DNA of 64,000 bases from Bifidobacterium cuniculi (GTDB taxonomy: Bacteria; Actinomycetota; Actinomycetes; Actinomycetales; Bifidobacteriaceae), in NCBI RefSeq assembly GCF_000741575.1, contig NZ_JGYV01000010.1, positions 62,001 through 126,000 of the forward strand, written 5' to 3'. Within the stretch, counting starts at the first letter, position 1. The number at the start of each line of letters is the position of its first letter. The translations under genes were made by a program, and so were the position numbers. The notes beneath the pieces were generated by a model that worked only from the letters and a program-made list of their open reading frames with translations, was not told the origin of the DNA and searched no databases. Positions 37,362 through 45,910 of the stretch are shown piece after piece.

Positions 37362-37734
37362 ACCCACTGCACCTCGCATGCCGCAACCAACAGAACATGC
37401 ACACCAATGCGTCCCCCACCCGCCCCACCGGGCGGCCCGCCACCTTGGCGCCAGCCCCAACCACACGCCAAACCCGGAAAACACGAAAAACAAAAAGCCA
37501 AAGCAAAAAGAAAAACCACCACCCAACAAACCCATTCGCCACCAAACACCCCTGTCAATCCCACATCAGACACGCACAACCAAACCAACACAACAAAAGA
37601 AAGAACACCACAACCAAACAACAAACAGCCGGCAATGAAGAACAGGAACCATGCACCATCACACCATCAACGAATACGACGAATGCTCATAGGGAGGGCA
37701 TGAAACGAATCAAGGCGAAAAACACGGGGATATG
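37362..37734. other. Non-coding A/C-rich, strand-asymmetric stretch
   Basis: No gene supported. Between about 37,440 and 37,670 the + strand is made mostly of A and C with very few G or T, unlike any other part of the window. Open frames here encode only Thr/Pro/Asn/Lys low-complexity sequence. It lies upstream of the leftward gene at 36969-37361 and may hold its promoter, but no clear motif is seen. Confidence 0.6.
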
Positions 37735-37775
37735 CAGGGGCGCAACCCATGGGTTGACCGTGGGTTGCGCCCCTG
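37735..37775. terminator. Terminator hairpin
   Basis: Perfect 15-bp arms (37735-37749 and 37761-37775), ending 19 bases beyond the stop of the leftward gene at 37794-38420. Confidence 0.75.
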
Positions 37776-37793
37776 TTGGAACCATAGGCCCGG

Positions 37794-38420
37794 TCAGCAC
37801 CCGTCACGGAACATGGACGCCACCCATTGCACGGCCCCATCCACGGTGTCGAACACCTCCGTACGGACATGATTGTGACCGTCCCGCGCCTGCACATTCA
37901 GGCGTGCGCCATCCACACCGGTGGTTTCGGGCACAAGGATGCGGACCTGCCACGGGCTTGGCGCACCGTTGCGGGTGGCCCGCACCGTGTACTCACCCGT
38001 GCCGATCTCACTGGTTTCCATTCCGGTGTCATCGAACGCAGCTACTTGCCAACCGGGTTGCATATCCGCCAACGCGTCCTCGATGGCGGCGGCGAAATCC
38101 ACGTCGTATGGGTATTGTTCCGCCACCATGTCGTTCAACGTATCCACCATGATGTCCACCGCTTGGCTGGCATCGTCGAACTCGTCGTACACGCCGCTGC
38201 CGTCTGTGTCGTAATGCCACATCTGGTAGCGGCCGTTGGTATGCATCAACGTGTGGCGGGTATGCATCGGCATGGTTCCCTGGTCGCCGTTCTTGATGAC
38301 CAGGCCATGGTCAATGCCGTTGGCGGCTGGTGCGATGGTGAGGAACCGGCTGGTGGTGTACCCTTGTGTGGCCGGGTGGTGTTGCAGTTCGTCCCACAAT
38401 GCCGCGTTGGTCATGTCCAT
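37794..38420 (-). CDS. Hypothetical acidic protein
   Basis: 208 residues, rich in Asp, Glu and His, probably cytoplasmic (no signal or membrane helix). Segments: DMTNAALWDELQHHPATQGY, QMWHYDTDGSGVYDEFDDASQAVDIM and a C-terminal NVQARDGHNHVRTEVFDTVDGAVQW. No family recognised. ATG 38420 with GAAAGGA six bases upstream is clear. Single gene with its own terminator, located after the pilus operon and read in the same direction, 157 bases downstream of it. Confidence 0.6.
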   Translation of the reverse strand: MDMTNAALWDELQHHPATQGYTTSRFLTIAPAANGIDHGLVIKNGDQGTMPMHTRHTLMHTNGRYQMWHYDTDGSGVYDEFDDASQAVDIMVDTLNDMVAEQYPYDVDFAAAIEDALADMQPGWQVAAFDDTGMETSEIGTGEYTVRATRNGAPSPWQVRILVPETTGVDGARLNVQARDGHNHVRTEVFDTVDGAVQWVASMFRDGC

Positions 38421-38577
38421 GAATCGTCCTTTCGTTTGCACCCCTGTTCGCATGGTCATACGAACTATGCCGTATCGGTTGGGTGTGTCGCTCACGGTCC
38501 ATTATCACACCAACCGTCCCAGGTCCGGCATTCGTTGTCGCCGAACGTGGGGCGGTTGGTGTGCTGTCTTGTTTGGT

Positions 38578-41500
38578 TCACCGGCGGCTGGTGCGCGCCA
38601 GGATGATGATCCCGCCGATCATGGTGGTCAGGGAGATGCCGAGCAGGAGGATCAGTATCAGGCCTTGCCCTGTGGTGGGCATGGTGTGTTTGACGGGGAT
38701 GCGTTGGTCGGTACGGGTGATGGTGTCCATGGTGATGTGCTCCACCCCATGCCACCCGTCCGGTTTGAGACCGGTTGGCGCCTCGCACGCTTTCAACGCG
38801 AACTCGTATGGCGTACTGTCCAGGTTGTAATCGACGGGTGCTTGCGTTTCGGTGAGCCGGTACGCGGTGCCGCACTCCAGTTTGTCCACCACACTCGCCG
38901 CCGTGCTGCTGGTGGTGATGGTCCGGTCGTGCACATACTGCGTGCCATCCCATCGTTGCAGGTCGAACACCGCGTCCGGCAGGAGCAGGGTCGGGTCCGT
39001 GCTGTCTGTTTTCTTCAAATACACGCCTTGGATCTTCGCGACCGCGGCGCTTTTGTAGATGGGGAACGTGTTCGTTGTGGTGGCGGTGCTGACGCCTTCT
39101 ACCGGTTCGCCGTCTACGGTGAGCATGGCCGTGCTCCTCGCATTCGTGATCTGCGTGTTGACGCTGTTGTAGACGAGCGCGTATTCCACCCAGATGCGCG
39201 CGTTGTCGGGCAATCCGTCCACGGTGAGCGTGTTGGTGGCGGCATCCCAACCGGCGGTGTACATGTCCGGATCAAGGGTTTTCGCATCCGATGGCGGAGT
39301 GGAGGGGATGTTGCTGTACGTGTACCAGTAACCATATCCGGAGTTGTAGTAGGAGTGGTGCAACGGTCCAGGAGCTTTCCAAGTGCCGTTATAGGAAGAT
39401 TGCGTATAGAGGCTTTGTGGTTGTGGTTCGTTCAGGTATTTTACCACTACACTGCCGGGCATGAGGACCACGGTGTCCTTGTCCGTCAACCCTGTCACCG
39501 TGTCGGTCAGGCTTACGATGGCGCCGTCCGGGTTCAGATCGGAGGCGTTCGGGTTGAACCCGGTACTATATGTGACTTTCGTGCCGCTTGCGCCTTCCGG
39601 CGTGTGGGAGTTTTTCGTCTTGGCGGCGGTGACAGACCCGTTGTCGTAATGGTAGTGATACCAGTAATCGGATGCGGTCAGGTCCATGACGCCGTTTTCC
39701 ACCACTGCACGTACGGTGTTGCGTCCGCCGATGGAGTGTTCGATACGACCGTTCCGGTCCACATCCTTCCATGCGTCTTTGTCGAAGTCTTTGTTTTGGT
39801 AGACGACATAGAACAGGATGCTCGACCAATAATTCGCGTTTTGGTTGGGTGTGTGGAAGGTGATGTCCCACTCCCCTTCCCCGGTTTTGGTGACGGTGAT
39901 GGTGGTGTTGCCGTTGTTCACGGTTTTCGACACTTGCTGCCCGATGGTGGTAGGAGCCTCAACGCCCCAGCAGGTGGCGTTGTTGGTGCCGTTGGGGGTG
40001 CAGGACCGGTTCGTGCTGCCTACGAGGGTGAAGCCCTTGGGGATGTCGTTCGACCTGTTCTCGTAAGCGGTCATGGTTTCGTGGAACGTGACTGGTTTGC
40101 CACGGTCGGCGGGTGCAAGATCGGCTTTAATGCCGCATGAGCCCAATTCGGCTGTTTTGGTGTCCTGTTCGGTTTCCAATCCCAGCCACCAGCGTTTGCC
40201 ATCATAGGAGCCGGTGCTGTAAGTTTGGCCATCGCCATAATACCCGCCGCAGCTTTTGCGCAACTGTTGGATGGTGCGCACGTTCGACGTGTACGTACCC
40301 GGATAGCATACCCAGTTGTTGTTGGTCCATGAGCATGCCTGTGCCGCATTGTAATACTGGCGTTCACCGGTATACCCGTATCCTTGGGCTGTGGAGTTGT
40401 ATTCGATGCTGATCTTCCCGCCGGCTTTCAGCACGGTGTTGATACGTAGTTTCGCACCCACCACACTACGGGATGCGTACAATCCGTCCAAATCGTTCAG
40501 GTCGGTCACATTATGCCAGCCGTTCGCTGGAGTGGGCGTCGCCTCGACGGCGCAGGTTTCCACCGCGTCCAATTCAGCATCGAACCCTTGCTCTTTAAGG
40601 TTGTCGATCATCTGCTGAATGTCCTCAGCACGGAACCACGAATACTTCCCGTCGGGTGAGCACGGGCTGGCGCTGATGCCACTGCGGTTGAGCTGGTCCA
40701 CAACCTGCCACGGAGGCTGCTGGTCGCCATCACCGGCGTTCTCGATGACGGTGTTCCATGTGGATTGCATCAAGCACCCGTCCTCACCTTCGAGACAGTC
40801 GCCAATGGGTTTCGTGGACCCGTATGATTTCGTGGTCTTCAGATACGGGGTGCCGGCACCTTTGTCTGGCATTGTGTATTGCGCGGTGTCCGACAGGATG
40901 TCCGGATAGTATTTCGTGTTCGGGTGGAAGATGACCCTGTTGGTGACGTGATCATACTCGTCGCTCCATGGGCTGTGCGACGTGTACTCATACACGATGG
41001 TGTCACCCGCTTTGAGGGTGTCCATCGTCCACATCTCGGAATGATAGTAAAAGTCGCCCAGCTGGTTTAGAGACATTGCTGAACTATTGGAATATGGCTT
41101 GTTCAATGTTGCTTCATAGGATCCGTTGGACCCCATGAAGAACCAATATTGTGTCCCAATCCGCACATGATAGGATCCCGGCCTATACCCCGTGATTGCA
41201 GGTTGCACAAGGGAAGAGGGGTAGCTTTGCGAACAGGTGTTCCCTGTCTTGGTGGATAAGGCGCATGCGAATCCGCCTGATGCTATGGAGCCACGATTGT
41301 CGCGGATGCTTGCCGGCGCATCGTTCTTGTACATGGTGTCCGCCAATTTCCACCCTGCCGGCAGGTCCATGCTGCCGTCGTTGGCAACGGTGACCTTCCA
41401 TCGTTGTTCCACCAATCCGGTCTTGGGATTGTAGGCGGGCTCCCCAACAGCTTCCTTGTCCAGTGTGGCGTGCATGCCTTGCACGGTCAGGCGCATGGTA

Positions 41501-42159
41501 TGGCCCCCAATACCTACGGTGGGGGTGGCGCCATCTCCACCAAGCCAGTAGGCATCCTGATCGAACCTGAGGGTGCCGTCGTTGATGGGCATGGTCTGGT
41601 TGCGGTTGATGAACTCTTGGTTGAATGTGAACCGGATGCGGATACGGTACTGGTACAGATTGTCCTTCACCGGCGGATAATACCCCGAACTCACCTCATA
41701 ATCATTGCCTTCGCGGGTTGGGTTGAGGATGCGGATCTGGTATTCGCCGGCCTGTTCGCCATTGACCATGATCGTACCGATCCACGTGCCATACAAACCG
41801 GGTTGCAGGTTCAGCCAATTGTCACGGCTCCCATCCAGTTCCAGATAGGTTTGCAATGTGGGGTTTGTTTCGTTCAATGTGCCGGCGGGCACGTTGAACC
41901 CCAACTGCCAACGGATCGTGTCATACACGGATACAGTGCCGCCGTCCGCCAGATCCTCGAATTGGCCTGCCTCCATGTCAGCGTGGTGGATGGTCGCGGT
42001 AAGGCTGTCGATCATATTGTCGCTCATCGTCAGGTTCGCCGCCTGCGCCTCGGGTGCGGGCATGGTCACGCCCATGCCTAGCAGCCCGGTGAGCAGGCTG
42101 ATGACAAGCAGGATGATGCCGATGCGGTGGGTGTGGTGTGGTGTGGTGTTCGGGTTCAT
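38578..42159 (-). CDS. Large LPxTG-anchored pilus tip / adhesin subunit
   Basis: 1193 residues. Signal peptide of about 41 residues (hydrophobic IGIILLVISLLTGLLGMGV, cleavage near AQAA). A long Tyr/Trp/Asn-rich ectodomain with many Cys pairs follows. A SpaA-like domain lies near residues 1020-1120 (VYLKKTDSTDPTLLLPDAVFDLQ ... YRLTETQAP, with an isopeptide Lys and E-box Glu). The sorting signal is MPTTG, a membrane helix and RTSRR. Start overlaps the sortase stop by four bases. By size and position it is the likely tip or minor pilin and would contact host or partner-cell surfaces. Confidence 0.85.
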   Translation of the reverse strand: MNPNTTPHHTHRIGIILLVISLLTGLLGMGVTMPAPEAQAANLTMSDNMIDSLTATIHHADMEAGQFEDLADGGTVSVYDTIRWQLGFNVPAGTLNETNPTLQTYLELDGSRDNWLNLQPGLYGTWIGTIMVNGEQAGEYQIRILNPTREGNDYEVSSGYYPPVKDNLYQYRIRIRFTFNQEFINRNQTMPINDGTLRFDQDAYWLGGDGATPTVGIGGHTMRLTVQGMHATLDKEAVGEPAYNPKTGLVEQRWKVTVANDGSMDLPAGWKLADTMYKNDAPASIRDNRGSIASGGFACALSTKTGNTCSQSYPSSLVQPAITGYRPGSYHVRIGTQYWFFMGSNGSYEATLNKPYSNSSAMSLNQLGDFYYHSEMWTMDTLKAGDTIVYEYTSHSPWSDEYDHVTNRVIFHPNTKYYPDILSDTAQYTMPDKGAGTPYLKTTKSYGSTKPIGDCLEGEDGCLMQSTWNTVIENAGDGDQQPPWQVVDQLNRSGISASPCSPDGKYSWFRAEDIQQMIDNLKEQGFDAELDAVETCAVEATPTPANGWHNVTDLNDLDGLYASRSVVGAKLRINTVLKAGGKISIEYNSTAQGYGYTGERQYYNAAQACSWTNNNWVCYPGTYTSNVRTIQQLRKSCGGYYGDGQTYSTGSYDGKRWWLGLETEQDTKTAELGSCGIKADLAPADRGKPVTFHETMTAYENRSNDIPKGFTLVGSTNRSCTPNGTNNATCWGVEAPTTIGQQVSKTVNNGNTTITVTKTGEGEWDITFHTPNQNANYWSSILFYVVYQNKDFDKDAWKDVDRNGRIEHSIGGRNTVRAVVENGVMDLTASDYWYHYHYDNGSVTAAKTKNSHTPEGASGTKVTYSTGFNPNASDLNPDGAIVSLTDTVTGLTDKDTVVLMPGSVVVKYLNEPQPQSLYTQSSYNGTWKAPGPLHHSYYNSGYGYWYTYSNIPSTPPSDAKTLDPDMYTAGWDAATNTLTVDGLPDNARIWVEYALVYNSVNTQITNARSTAMLTVDGEPVEGVSTATTTNTFPIYKSAAVAKIQGVYLKKTDSTDPTLLLPDAVFDLQRWDGTQYVHDRTITTSSTAASVVDKLECGTAYRLTETQAPVDYNLDSTPYEFALKACEAPTGLKPDGWHGVEHITMDTITRTDQRIPVKHTMPTTGQGLILILLLGISLTTMIGGIIILARTSRR

Positions 42160-43127
42160 GTCAGGCTCGTTTCTCCCTCAAGTGTGATGATGGGGATTTC
42201 CTGTGTGATGGGTTTCGGTTCGTGCGCCGGGCGCCTCATGCGGCGGGTGTGTGGATTGCGGCGGTTCAACGCGATGGTGATGACCGCGATCACGAGCAGC
42301 CAGACCACGGCGATCGGCACCCATACCCATAGCCATGTGTGGTCCTCGGGCGCGTCCTGTGGCAGTGGGGCTTGTCCGGGCATGGCGGCGCGTTCCCCGG
42401 TGACGAGGAGGCGTTTGTTGTTCACGCCGTATGGGGTGCAGGTCAATAGGGTGGCCAGATCGCGGTGTGGTTGGATGCGCAATGCATCGAACCCATCCGG
42501 TGCCACCACCTGGATGTCCACGACCCTGTACGCCAACGTCTGGTTGAGGGTGTTCAGGTAGAACACATCCCCCACGCGGGCCTGGCCGCCCAATGAGTGC
42601 AGCTTGTCGAACATGAGCGTGTCCGCCAACCCCGTGTGCGCGGATAGCACTGTGTGCGTGTTCTCACCGCCGACGGGCAGGCTGGTGCCGTACATGTGGC
42701 CCGCGCCACGCTCCAACACCTCGGGTGTGGTGCCATGGCGCACGGGCAGGTCGATGCCCAAGCGTGGATAGGTGACGGTCGCCATGATCCCATCGGCTGG
42801 CAGATCCAACTCATGCAGATACTCTGTGTCGTACGTGGGCTGGTCGCCGTTGAACGGGTCCGGGTTGTCGCCCAACACGGGTTGCCCGCTGCCGGCCAGC
42901 CGCCGGTTGTAGCGGGCAGCGTCCGTGAGTTCCCGCTCACGGGTCTTCGTGTCCATGATGGCCGTGGCGTTGGCATGGCCGGCGTTGACGGCGGCGAGCT
43001 CACCTTGGTTCGCGTGCTGCAAGGCGAACGGGATGGTGGCGCATGTGGCGGAGACGATCAGCAGCAGGCAGCCCGCCACAAGGCTGCGCCACCGTCCGCG
43101 TGCTTGTTGGTCACCATGTTTGCACAT
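42156..43127 (-). CDS. srtC: Class C (pilin-polymerising) sortase
   Basis: 323 residues. N-terminal membrane helix (LVAGCLLLIVSATCATIPF), sortase domain with catalytic His about residue 164 (VLSAHTGL) and Cys about residue 230 (LLTCTPYGVNNKRLLVTG, with the Arg just after), and a C-terminal second membrane helix (WVWVPIAVVWLLVIAVITIAL) typical of class C. A lid segment (DNPDPFNGDQPTYD) lies before the core. It would join pilins by their MPxTG signals. ATG 43127 has GGAAAGGA upstream. Sits between the major pilin and tip genes. Confidence 0.9.
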   Translation of the reverse strand: MCKHGDQQARGRWRSLVAGCLLLIVSATCATIPFALQHANQGELAAVNAGHANATAIMDTKTRERELTDAARYNRRLAGSGQPVLGDNPDPFNGDQPTYDTEYLHELDLPADGIMATVTYPRLGIDLPVRHGTTPEVLERGAGHMYGTSLPVGGENTHTVLSAHTGLADTLMFDKLHSLGGQARVGDVFYLNTLNQTLAYRVVDIQVVAPDGFDALRIQPHRDLATLLTCTPYGVNNKRLLVTGERAAMPGQAPLPQDAPEDHTWLWVWVPIAVVWLLVIAVITIALNRRNPHTRRMRRPAHEPKPITQEIPIITLEGETSLT

Positions 43128-43150
43128 GCGCCACCATCCTTTCCACGGCC

Positions 43151-44788
43151 TCAGTGGCGGGCCGTGCGGGAACGGGCGAGCAGCAGCACACCCGCCAACG
43201 CGGCCAACACACACCCCGACGCCCAGACCAGGAGCCATGCGGCGCCCGTCTTGGGCATCTCCAGCAAGGTGCGCGCGTTCCGCACAACGACCGTCCCATC
43301 GGTGACGTCGATCATCTGGTGCACATCCCCGTCGCCTTCCGTGGTGGTGATGGCGCCGGTCTTGTCGTCCACGGCCACAGTGACCCCGGCCTGCGGCAGC
43401 AACGGGTTGCTGTAGGGGGATTTCGTTTCCTTCAACACGTACGCACCATCGGTGCCGTTGACGCTTACATGGCCGTTGGTGTCCGTGGCCAAGATCAAGG
43501 TCGTGCCACTCTCCCCGGGTTCGGCCAAACGGTAGGCGCCGTCCCCGGTTTTGATGACCTCACGTGCTGTGTCGCCGTCAAAAAGCTGGAATTCGGCGCC
43601 CGCCAACGGTTGCCCGTTCATGTCGGTCTTGGACACGGTGGTCTTGCCGGTGTGCACGCTCACCGTGTCACCCTGCTTGGTTTCATGGTCCGTCCAGGTG
43701 TTCGGGTTGTGTGAGTACTCCACGTTCACACTGTTCGTGTCCTTGGTGCCTGCGACCGCGTCCTTGTCGAGCATCATCCGGTACTCGACCGTGATGGGAG
43801 CGCCCACAGGGAACATGGTTTTGTTGGGGATGAGATCCCCGTCCGTGGTGCCGAACCTGAGTGTGAATGCACCGTCCTTGGCGCCGGTGACATGCCAGTA
43901 TTGCGCGTCCAACGGTTCGCCGTCCACACCCACCGTCATGGCCGCGGTCGCGGGATCGAAGGACAGGCCTTGGGAATACGTGTCGTTCAACGCGAGATAG
44001 TACTTGTCGTATCCGGTCCAGTTCGGCACGGTGGTGGTCAGGCGCATCGACACCATGCGCCCCTGTTCCGTGTCCGCTGACAACCCGTCTGTGTTCACAT
44101 CGCCCTTGTCCTCGTCCTCGACGGCCGTGATGCGTTTGCTTACGGCGATGTCGTGGACCTTGTATTCGACCTCACCGAGTGTGAACGTGCCCGCATCAGT
44201 CGCAAGCCGGGTCTTGCCGTTGATGCCGGTGCCGTTCAACCCGGCGATCGCCGCACGGCCCGTAGTGGTGCGGTCCAACACCATATACACGCCGGGCGTC
44301 ACCTGCGCCGATTGGCGGTTCGTGTCGCCCTCCACGGGATGCAGCCGGGTGCCGGCGGTGTCTTTGACCGCCTGTTCGTTCTTCAACGCGTCCAGGAAAG
44401 CGCGCAATTGCCCCGACCATGGGGAGGTTTGCGAGTCCAACAGGTTCTGCACGACCCACAGCATCGGATCATTCTTGTCGTATCCGGTGGCGCCGGCCGC
44501 CGTCAACGCCGCACCGATCGCCTCGGTGAGGCTGGCATTGGTGGCCAGGTCGTATCCGGTGATATCCGTGCCGTCCGTGGTCGCGTACGTGTAGGCGGCC
44601 AATGGGATCGCATCAAAGGTGTTGGCGGTGATGTCGGTGGTGGCGGTCACGGTGATTGGTTGGGTTTTGGCCAATTCGGCCGCGGGGATGCGGCTGGTGT
44701 CGGCGTATGCCGTGCCAACGCCGGTAATGGCCATGACGGTCAGGTAGCCGGTGATGGCGGCCATGGTGTGTTTCCATGGGTTGTTCAT
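43151..44788 (-). CDS. Major pilin, SpaA/FimA-type
   Basis: 545 residues. Signal peptide (AAITGYLTVMAITGVGTAYA), an N-terminal D1-type domain, an isopeptide-forming middle domain, a Cna_B/SpaA domain starting at TTVSKTDMNGQPLAGAEFQLF with E-box YVLKETKSP, then the sorting signal MPKTG, a hydrophobic helix and SRTARH. Position 1 of the sorting motif is Met rather than Leu, the same as in the tip subunit. ATG 44788 is preceded by AAAGGA. First gene of the three-gene pilus operon. Confidence 0.88.
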   Translation of the reverse strand: MNNPWKHTMAAITGYLTVMAITGVGTAYADTSRIPAAELAKTQPITVTATTDITANTFDAIPLAAYTYATTDGTDITGYDLATNASLTEAIGAALTAAGATGYDKNDPMLWVVQNLLDSQTSPWSGQLRAFLDALKNEQAVKDTAGTRLHPVEGDTNRQSAQVTPGVYMVLDRTTTGRAAIAGLNGTGINGKTRLATDAGTFTLGEVEYKVHDIAVSKRITAVEDEDKGDVNTDGLSADTEQGRMVSMRLTTTVPNWTGYDKYYLALNDTYSQGLSFDPATAAMTVGVDGEPLDAQYWHVTGAKDGAFTLRFGTTDGDLIPNKTMFPVGAPITVEYRMMLDKDAVAGTKDTNSVNVEYSHNPNTWTDHETKQGDTVSVHTGKTTVSKTDMNGQPLAGAEFQLFDGDTAREVIKTGDGAYRLAEPGESGTTLILATDTNGHVSVNGTDGAYVLKETKSPYSNPLLPQAGVTVAVDDKTGAITTTEGDGDVHQMIDVTDGTVVVRNARTLLEMPKTGAAWLLVWASGCVLAALAGVLLLARSRTARH

Positions 44789-44903
44789 GGGTGTTCCTTT
44801 GCTCTCTTCGTGTCCTTGGTACGCAAAGGGACGCGCGCCGGCGTGTGTGAAGCAATCCTCCTGTCTGCATCCTCTCTTTGTGTGCGCTCTCTGCGGTACG
44901 CAC

Positions 44904-44993
44904 GGGTGGGCCGGCGCCGTCCCCGCGGCCGCAACCGGATGGCGGTGCCCCACGCTGGTGTGGCGTCGCCGGCCGGTTGCGGCCGGTCCACCC
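44904..44993. repeat. Imperfect long inverted repeat upstream of the pilus operon
   Basis: A 13-bp perfect core (44926-44938 with 44973-44985) flanked by further complementary bases (GGGTGG...CCACCC). It lies in the 278-base leader between the pilin start and the next upstream gene and could form a hairpin in the pilus mRNA leader or be a binding site. Confidence 0.6.
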
Positions 44994-45013
44994 ATCTATG
45001 CGTCAAACATGCA

Positions 45014-45044
45014 AAACGCCACACCGGAGCACGGTGTGGCGTTT
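45014..45044 (-). terminator. Terminator hairpin
   Basis: Perfect 13-bp arms AAACGCCACACCG (45014-45026) and complement (45032-45044), 22 bases beyond the stop of the leftward gene 45067-45810. On the reverse strand the 3' arm ends in TTT. Confidence 0.8.
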
Positions 45045-45066
45045 CCTTGCATGGCAATGGGACCGG

Positions 45067-45810
45067 TCAGGCGGTGGGGCCAGACAGCATGGAGATGACC
45101 CATTGGGGTATGGGTTTGTCCATGGAATGGGTCCGTTCCACCCGCCTCAACAACGCGGCCGGGTCGACCATGGCGATCCCGTCCGCATCGTGGCGCAATG
45201 GGGGGAACGGATTGGTGTGCCCGTGCGGGTCGCACACCACGTACAACCATTCGATCTCCCATGGCATGGCTCGCAACGGGTTGGGTTGGCCCATGATCCG
45301 GTGGAACGCGACGCGCGCGTCCCCCAACCCGCCGATGCGGAGATAGGCGTTGTTGGTGCCCTCGTCGAGTAGGAAGCCATGGTTGCGGATGGAACGGACG
45401 AACAGGTTGTCGGTGACTTGGTTCAACACGCAGTGGTTGCACGAGTCGCATTCGTGAATGGAGCATATCCAGGCGCGCATCACCCCATCCGCGCCTTGGC
45501 CCAGGAGGATCCCGTTGCCGGGCAGGTTGGGGAACATGGCGGTGTGCCAGATGGCGGTGATGCGGGGTTCGTGCATGGCGATGGTGCGCGCCATGATCAT
45601 CTCCCCCGCTGTGTGCGGTTGCCCGTACAGGTGGCCTGTGGCGCGTGCGTCGTCCAGATTGGTGCATAGGGCGGGGCCGGTGATCTCGTCCGTGCTGCCA
45701 TCGTCCTGATGCCAGTACGAGGCGTAGCCGACCAAGGACAACGCTCCCGGCAATGCTGTTGGCAGGTCGTTGCGGGACGCGATGTTGTGGATCCGTTGTG
45801 TTGCATCCAT
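45067..45810 (-). CDS. Hypothetical protein with Cys cluster
   Basis: 247 residues, no recognised family. A CDSCNHC cluster about residue 120 could bind metal. Other segments are SLVGYASYWHQDDGSTDEI, ITAIWHTAMFPNLPGNGILLGQG and WEIEWLYVVCDPHGHTNPFPPL. No signal peptide or membrane helix. ATG 45810 has AAGGAGGG upstream, the strongest ribosome site in the element. Divergent from the gene at 45911, with 100 bases between the two starts for both promoters. Confidence 0.6.
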   Translation of the reverse strand: MDATQRIHNIASRNDLPTALPGALSLVGYASYWHQDDGSTDEITGPALCTNLDDARATGHLYGQPHTAGEMIMARTIAMHEPRITAIWHTAMFPNLPGNGILLGQGADGVMRAWICSIHECDSCNHCVLNQVTDNLFVRSIRNHGFLLDEGTNNAYLRIGGLGDARVAFHRIMGQPNPLRAMPWEIEWLYVVCDPHGHTNPFPPLRHDADGIAMVDPAALLRRVERTHSMDKPIPQWVISMLSGPTA

Positions 45811-45910
45811 AGTTGCACCCTCCTTGTCATAGGTGGCCGTGGCATGCGTCCTTTGCACTACTGGCGATTGGGACCGTTGCGGGTGGCGTCCGGGACGCAT
45901 AGGGGGGGCC

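Noticed and set aside
38236..40140. Long open frame on the + strand opposite the tip pilin gene
   Set aside because: It is the antisense shadow of a high-GC gene with signal peptide, SpaA domain and sorting signal on the - strand; the + product has no domain or ribosome site.
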